A DNA stretch of 64,000 bases, taken from NCBI GenBank assembly GCA_028564925.1, contig CM053031.1, positions 100,552,888-100,616,887 of the forward strand, written 5' to 3'. The first letter of the stretch is position 1, and each line of letters starts with the position of its first letter. The notes beneath the pieces are model-generated. The model was given only the letters and a program-made list of their open reading frames with translations. It ran no database searches and had not been told where the DNA came from. Positions 58,489 to 64,000 of the stretch are shown one piece after another. A program made the position numbers and the translations under genes. Source of the stretch: Lithobates sylvaticus. Its lineage: Eukaryota; Chordata; Amphibia; Anura; Ranidae.

Positions 58489-59204
58489 TGTAGCGGGGTC
58501 GTACCCCTTTTAGGGGAAAAGACTACATTCCCCATAATCCCCCAGGCTCCCGGGCTGCTTGTTTCCGCCCGAGAGGCTGCTGGGGGGGGTTATAAAAAGG
58601 AAGAGGAGAGACCGCCTCTTCCTCTTCTGACACTTCCTCTTCTGAGGCCTCACCTGACTGGTCTCCCTCTCCTGACGGAGCGTGTGACGCGGAGATTTGT
58701 TCCTGAGGGGACACCCGTGCGGACCGGGACTGCTGAAGGCCTGAAGCCTGGGCCTTGCAGCAGATGGAGTGAGACTCTCATCCCTCAGAGTCAGCAGCAG
58801 CGGAGCGGAGACTCTTCCCTACAGTCGGTCGGTCGGAGCTGAGGACCGGAGCGCAGGGGCTGTGACTGAGGAGACCGGAGCCGCCATTGGAGGGACCGGA
58901 GCTGAGGACGGTACCCAAGGATTGGTGAGAGAGCTGAGAGGCTCATCCTGCATTGATTCACACGTTTTATGCCTATTGAACTGCCTAGGCGCAATTTACT
59001 TCAGAGCAGCAAATGTTACTTTCTGTGGATTACAAAGACACCATTTAAAGCTACATGTGCACCACCTCTACAGATTTATTGCCGGTGAAGAACACTGTAC
59101 TAGTACAAGGACTGAGCTCTATTGCTAGGGATCAGGCCTGGTCCGTTAGGTAGGCGCAGATAGATTTATTGCACCTCAGGGGTGCATAGCATGCGGTCGC
59201 TACA
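58489..59204 (+). repeat. 5' LTR of the Ty3/gypsy element (716 bp)
   Basis: It starts TGTAGCG and ends CGCTACA, a 7-bp terminal inverted repeat with the canonical TG...CA, and is followed at once by TTGGCGC. A TATA-like TTATAAAAAGG lies near 58589. The short frames through it are not genes. Confidence 0.85.
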
Positions 59205-59604
59205 TTTGGCGCTCCGTTCCCCATTGCTAGTTTGATACATATGTGTGTACATGTTAAAGTGCATATTGCAGGGATCTGCTAAAGTATTGTAAGTCATATG
59301 TTTAAATGCATGTTGCTATTTCTTTTCCTTACTGACAAAGTAAAGCCAGTTATTCTTATTTCAGCAGTCTGCTTGTGAGTTCATACCCATTACACTTAGA
59401 GTATAAGTGATGTTTATATGTGCATAGATACATACCCCTTGACTAACTGTGCCAGAGCGGGTAGGGAAAATTTGCCGGGGGTTGGTGGAGCTGTACTCAG
59501 GGACCCAAAACAAATCAGCGGCTCTCTCAACTGGGGGTAGCGCTACACGTGGGGGCTCGTCCGGGATCCTGAGTCAGCGGGAAAAGCCGCCAGAAGGTAC
59601 CGGC

Positions 59605-60933
59605 ATGGACCCAATAGAAGTGGGACGGTGGTCCGCAACATGGGCCACCGATCCAGCCGCAGCAGCAGTCATTGAACTGCCAGGGATATGGCAGAGAGAG
59701 GCAGTCAAGCAGCTCATAATGTCCTTATCCCCGTGCCACAAGTCATGGATAATGGACATGAGAAATGATGCTGGGTACACATACGCCTTAATAGAATGGA
59801 AGGAAGAGACTCCAGAGCAGTTCAGGAGCCAAAGCATACAGGCACCGAATGGTCAGGCCTACCAAGTGCTGCATGCGCTGCCGCGGAAGGGAGACTACTC
59901 TCCTATGAAAGCCATGCTATCCCCCAAACAGGAAGAGCAGAAGGGCGCGGAAAGCCCCGCACAGACTACTCTTAGTGCAGAACTGTGTGCTGTCCTAGGG
60001 GAAATTGTGACTCAGTGCAGAAGAGACCCCGGGGACTACCCAATGTCGGGATACAGGAAACTCCGGATGTTCTCAGGGAGGACACCTGTACCCTCGGGAG
60101 AAGAGGGATTTGAAGAGTGGTTAGATGGTGCCACGCAGGCCCTAGAAGAATGGGAGGTCTCAGAAGGCAGAAAGAAGCAAAGGATTGTTGAGAGCCTAAA
60201 AGGACCTGCCTTAGAGGCCATACGCAATCTGAAGACAAGCAAAAAGGATTGCACTGCCCAGGACTACATAGACATCCTGGAAAGTGTGTTTGGTGGGACA
60301 GAAAAAATCACAGAACTTACCTATCAACTGGAACACTGTTACCAGAAGACAGGGGAGAAGCTGTCGGAGTACATGGGACGCATAGACAAGATCCTGCATA
60401 GGATTATCCTGAAGAAGGGGATAGATCCAGGGAAGGTAGATGAAGCCCGTGCCCAGCAGGTGATGAGGGGAGCCCAACCCCTGGACCCTGTCGCACTAAT
60501 TCTACGCACCCGGCAGGATGGGAAGAGCCTGGACTACCCCGATCTCATTCGAATGGTCAGAGAAGAAGAGGCCATGTTGGAAGAGAAACGGGAGAAGCAG
60601 GTGATGGGGTCTACAAAGCTTCCAGTGGCCACGGTCAGGTCGGCCTTAACCCCTGAAAGAGAGACAGAGGTAGATGCCCTGAAGTTGCAGATGTCCCAGA
60701 TGATGGAGATACTGACGTCTCTGGTGGCAAAAGAAACGCCCAGTCCCAAGAAAGAAACAAGCAGGAGGGAATTGTTTCCAGCTGTTTCAGCACCAGCATC
60801 CCCACCTGACTACGGAGAGGTGATCTGTTTTAACTGCGGGGGAGTGGGCCATATTGCAGCTGTATGTGCCAGTCCCAAGAAGAAGAAAACAGATAGCCGT
60901 CAGCCGGTGGGAAACGCCAAAGGGCCCCGGTGA
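59605..60933 (+). CDS. gag: gag of the Ty3/gypsy element, PNMA-like
   Basis: From the ATG at 59605 (MDPIEVGRWSATWATDP) the protein is 442 residues. An N-terminal region with 'AAVIELPGIW' is followed by a capsid-like region with 'KLRMFSGRTPVPSGEEGFEE', 'VESLKGPALEAIRNLK', 'GEKLSEYMGRIDKILHR' and 'VMRGAQPLDP'. These match the order and wording of the vertebrate PNMA family (FSGR..P..GEE.F..WL; ESL.GPA; GEKLS.Y..R). A CCHC knuckle (CFNCGGVGHIAAVC) is at the C-terminal end. PNMA genes are known to be domesticated Ty3/gypsy gag genes, so this looks like a relative of their source lineage. An upstream in-frame GTG at 59449 is not preferred as a start. Confidence 0.88.
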   Translation: MDPIEVGRWSATWATDPAAAAVIELPGIWQREAVKQLIMSLSPCHKSWIMDMRNDAGYTYALIEWKEETPEQFRSQSIQAPNGQAYQVLHALPRKGDYSPMKAMLSPKQEEQKGAESPAQTTLSAELCAVLGEIVTQCRRDPGDYPMSGYRKLRMFSGRTPVPSGEEGFEEWLDGATQALEEWEVSEGRKKQRIVESLKGPALEAIRNLKTSKKDCTAQDYIDILESVFGGTEKITELTYQLEHCYQKTGEKLSEYMGRIDKILHRIILKKGIDPGKVDEARAQQVMRGAQPLDPVALILRTRQDGKSLDYPDLIRMVREEEAMLEEKREKQVMGSTKLPVATVRSALTPERETEVDALKLQMSQMMEILTSLVAKETPSPKKETSRRELFPAVSAPASPPDYGEVICFNCGGVGHIAAVCASPKKKKTDSRQPVGNAKGPR

Positions 60934-63900
60934 AGGAGTCAACCGGGTGCCCATCACCTTCAGCGAGCTCCAAGAAGTATAACGGGAAAAGAAGAGGAGA
61001 CCAAACCCCTCGGAAGGAACCCAGGGATCCTCAACCAAGGTACACTCCAGAGAAAGGGGGCAAGACCCCTCGGAAGGAATGCAGTACTCCTAAACGAGAA
61101 CTCCCACTTGTGAGAGATAACAATGTCCCTCAACGGGTTCACACTCCCACTAAGAGGGAGAAAATTAATGCATACCAGGCTCAAGAAAGGAGCAAGTGCA
61201 GATCAAGTAAAAAGGAAAAGAGTCCGCAGAAGAGGACAGCATCAACTCGGCCTTACCCAGAAAAGCTAGTTGGTCCATCCCCTTCTGTACCCATCCAGGT
61301 GGAAGGAGTGTACACAAAGGCCCTCCTAGACACTGGAGCACAAGTGACCCTATTGTACAGGGACTTCTATGACAGATACCTGAGTCATCTGCCAATACAG
61401 AAGATAGAAGAGTTGGAGATAAGGGGACTGGGAACTCAGAGTTTCCCCTATGATGGATACCTACCCATACGGTTGACCTTTGACCCATCCGTAGCTGGGA
61501 AGACTGAAGTGTTTGACACCTTAGCTGTGGTGTGTCCCCGCCCACCAGGAACCAGCAAGACTTCCCTGATCATAGGGACGAACACGGACCTAGTCAGAAG
61601 GCTTCTGACCCCCCTGGTGAAGAAAGAGAATCTTTCACCTCCCAAGATCCATCCCATGCTGAAGGCAGCCTACCAGCGGTTGGTCCTAGAGCAGAAGACC
61701 CCAAGTGAGGGGATAGGAAGGGTATGGAGGCTTGGAAAAGAAGGAGCAGTGTTACAGCCTGGAGAGGTGACCTGCATGAGAGCCACGGTGAAACTTACTT
61801 GGGAGCAGCCTGGCCCCTTTGTAATGCTGGAACCCGACCCAATGGAGGGTCACTCAGGTCTGGAGGTGATACCAGAAGTAATTTCACTGAAGGACCTGAA
61901 GAAGGCCAGAGGTAGAGTCCCTGTCAGTGTGAGGAACCCCACAGAGCGGCCCGTGGAGATCCCTGCCAGGATGCTTCTGGGACAGGTGAGTCCTGCTGTC
62001 CCAGTTGGCTGGTCAGAAGTGAAGGGGACGGGTGAAGGAGAAGATGTTTGGAAGAAACTCTCCATGGAAAACCCAAACCTACCTGGAGCTTGGAAAGACA
62101 GAGCCAAGGCCCAGCTGACCAGATGGGAGAAGATTTTCTCTAAAGATGAGTTTGATGTGGGATGTGCGAGGAGTGCCACCCACCGAATCCGCATGCAAGA
62201 GGACAAGCCATTCAGAGAGAGAGTGAGGCGAGTCCCGCTAGCAGATCTGGAGGATCTGAGGGAGCAGCTTGCGGAACTGAGGAAGACGGGAGTGATTCGG
62301 GAGTCCAGAAGCCCCTATGCCTCCCCAATAGTGGTGGTCAGGAAGAAAAATGGGTCATTGAGGCTCTGCATTGACTACAGAACTCTCAACAGGAGGACCA
62401 TTCCTGACCAGTACACCACGCCAAGGATAGAGGATGCCTTACAGAGTTTATCTGGAGCTAAGTGGTTCAGTGTGATGGACCTCAAGAGTGGGTATTACCA
62501 AATTCCCATGCATCCAGAAGATAGAGAAAAGACTGCCTTCATAACCCCAGTGGGATTCTTTGAGTTCAACAGGATGCCCCAGGGCCTATCTGGAGCTCCT
62601 GCTACATTTCAACGCCTTATGGAAAGGACAGTTGGAGACATGAACCTCATAGAAGTCCTTGTGTACCTGGACGATGTCATTGTCTTTGGAAAGACTTTGG
62701 AAGAACATGAAGCCAGATTGGAGAAAGTACTGAAGAGGCTCAGTGAAGAGGGACTTAAACTTTCTCCCGAGAAGTGTCGGTTCTATCAGTCTTCTGTGAA
62801 CTATCTGGGACACATAGTGTCTGAAAAAGGAGTGGCTACAGACCCTGAGAAGTTGGAGGCAGTTACTTCGTGGCCAAGACCCACAACAGTTACAGAACTC
62901 CGGTCTTTCTTGGGGTTCTGCTCCTACTACCGCAGGTTTGTGGATGGGTTTGCCCGCACTGCCAAACCCCTAAACGAACTGCTCAAGACAGAAGGAGAGG
63001 AAGATGGGTTGGGGCCTAGGAGGCCCGGTGAGTCGGTCAAAGACCAGTGGAATTCAAGGTGTGAAGAGGCTTTCAGAACCTTGAAGAGGAGTCTCACCAC
63101 AGCCCCAGTTTTGGCCTATGCTGACCCCACTAGACCATATGAGCTACATGTTGATGCCAGCCATGAGGGCCTAGGTGGAGTACTCTACCAGGAGTATGAA
63201 GACCAGCTACGACCAGTGGCTTATGTGAGCCGGAGCCTGACCCCCTCCGAGAAGAACTATCCCACCCACAAGTTGGAGTTCTTAGCCCTCAAATGGGCAG
63301 TTGTTGACAAACTGAGAGACTATCTGTATGGGGCTGAGTTTACTGTAAAGACAGATAACAACCCCTTGACCTATCTATTCACCACCGCCAAGCTGGATGC
63401 AACTGGACACAGATGGTTGGCGGCGTTGTCTGGATTCAATTTCAGCCTCAAGTACAGACCAGGGGCTGGAAATAGGGATGCAGATGCCCTGTCCCGAAGA
63501 TCCCATGTCATGGTCGATGATTGGGAAGACTGGACTCAAGTGGCACCAGAAGGAGTGCGAGCCCTTTGTCAGGGGGTTGAACTCCAAGCCAGAGGAGGAT
63601 CCAGAGCGGAAGAGATAGGAGTTACAACAGTGGGAGTCCCAAGGTGTTACTGTGGGGTAACTCAACTAGAAGAAGAGTGTCTACCGAAGCTGTCCAAGAA
63701 GGAGCTAATGTGTGACCAATTGGAAGACCCCATGGGGAGATTGGTCCTGGAAGCCCTGGAAGACAAGAGTCCAGAGGGACTTCGCCTTCACCCTTCTAAA
63801 GAAGCTCGCCTACTGAGGAGGGAGTTGGACAAGCTACAGGTGCATCAGGGGGTAGTCTACCGAAGGGGCCCCTCTGATGGCCCAGAAGACAAGTGGCAGT

Positions 63901-64000
63901 TGTTTCTCCCCGAGAAGCATCGAGAGACTGTGCTGATTGCCCTACATGACCAGCATGGTCACTTGGGAGCAGAGAGAACCTTCCAACTTGTCAGAGACCG
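60900..64000 (+). CDS. pol: pol of the Ty3/gypsy element (protease, RT, RNase H, start of integrase)
   Basis: After a basic linker the domains appear in gypsy order: aspartic protease (ALLDTGAQVTLLY, about 61320), reverse transcriptase (from about 62200; MDLKSGYYQIPMHPEDR and the catalytic YLDDVIVFG near 62665), RNase H (ELHVDASHEGLGGVLYQ near 63140, TDNNPL near 63354, DADALSRRS near 63480), and the HH part of the integrase zinc finger (LHDQHGHLGAERTF) at the edge. Looks open to the edge of the window. Confidence 0.9.

Larger units (their letters stand above)
58489..64000 (+). mobile_element. Ty3/gypsy LTR retrotransposon, 5' portion (right end outside window)
   Basis: Parts in order: 5' LTR (58489-59204), a short leader beginning with a primer-binding-like TTGGCGCTCC at 59205, gag (59605-60933), and pol running off the edge with protease, reverse transcriptase, RNase H and the beginning of integrase. 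Pol lies in a different frame from gag, as is common in this family, which is known to use frameshifting or read-through. The visible portion looks whole, with no obvious breaks. The 3' LTR is not in the window, so age by LTR comparison cannot be given; the open frames suggest a fairly young insertion. Confidence 0.92.

Noticed and set aside
58523-59128. Short frames in the LTR on both strands
   Set aside because: They lie wholly within the LTR, whose ends are defined by TGTAGCG/CGCTACA, and show no domain.

Overview
The window looks like nuclear DNA of an anuran amphibian, most likely a ranid-type frog. This rests on the density and style of its repeats: TTAA-flanked miniature elements, long-TIR MITEs ending in GTACACACGGTC-like sequence, hAT MITEs, antisense L1 (Tx1-like) ORF2 fragments, CR1/L2-like LINE pieces, a Tc1 element and a Ty3/gypsy element with a PNMA-like Gag. 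I see no prokaryotic operon, rRNA, tRNA or CRISPR array. Species assignment is inference.

Layout. 1-20.6 kb is mainly non-coding sequence sprinkled with MITEs, two LINE remnants, microsatellites and a divergent ~220-250 bp tandem repeat (18990-20620). At 21.1-21.6 kb there is a CpG-rich, GC-box and CCAAT-box segment followed, on the minus strand, by an ATG, a signal-peptide-like 34-codon stretch and a good splice donor. This is the best candidate for a host gene start, and the unique sequence to its left would be its first intron. 21.9-31.9 kb is a mosaic of nested repeats: a MITE carrying a 36-bp minisatellite, an antisense LINE interrupted by a hAT MITE, a 160-bp-arm inverted repeat, a TA-flanked MITE interrupted by a TTAA element, and an antisense L1 fragment. 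Three loci here carry a hammerhead-ribozyme-like motif.

32.8-57.1 kb is dominated by two closely related, unusually large hAT transposons (11,497 and 10,348 bp), each with its own perfect 8-bp target duplication. Each carries a minus-strand BED-finger hAT transposase gene of about 1,075 codons, three internal tandem arrays, a captured fragment of another MITE, and a run of near-perfect hairpins next to one terminus. The first copy landed inside a Tc1 transposase gene and split it exactly. Both transposase genes are broken, at different positions.

57.1-58.5 kb is ordinary intergenic sequence with one MITE. From 58489 to the right edge lies the 5' portion of a Ty3/gypsy LTR retrotransposon (LTR, leader, PNMA-like gag, pol through the start of integrase). 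Its visible part looks whole; its other end is outside the window.
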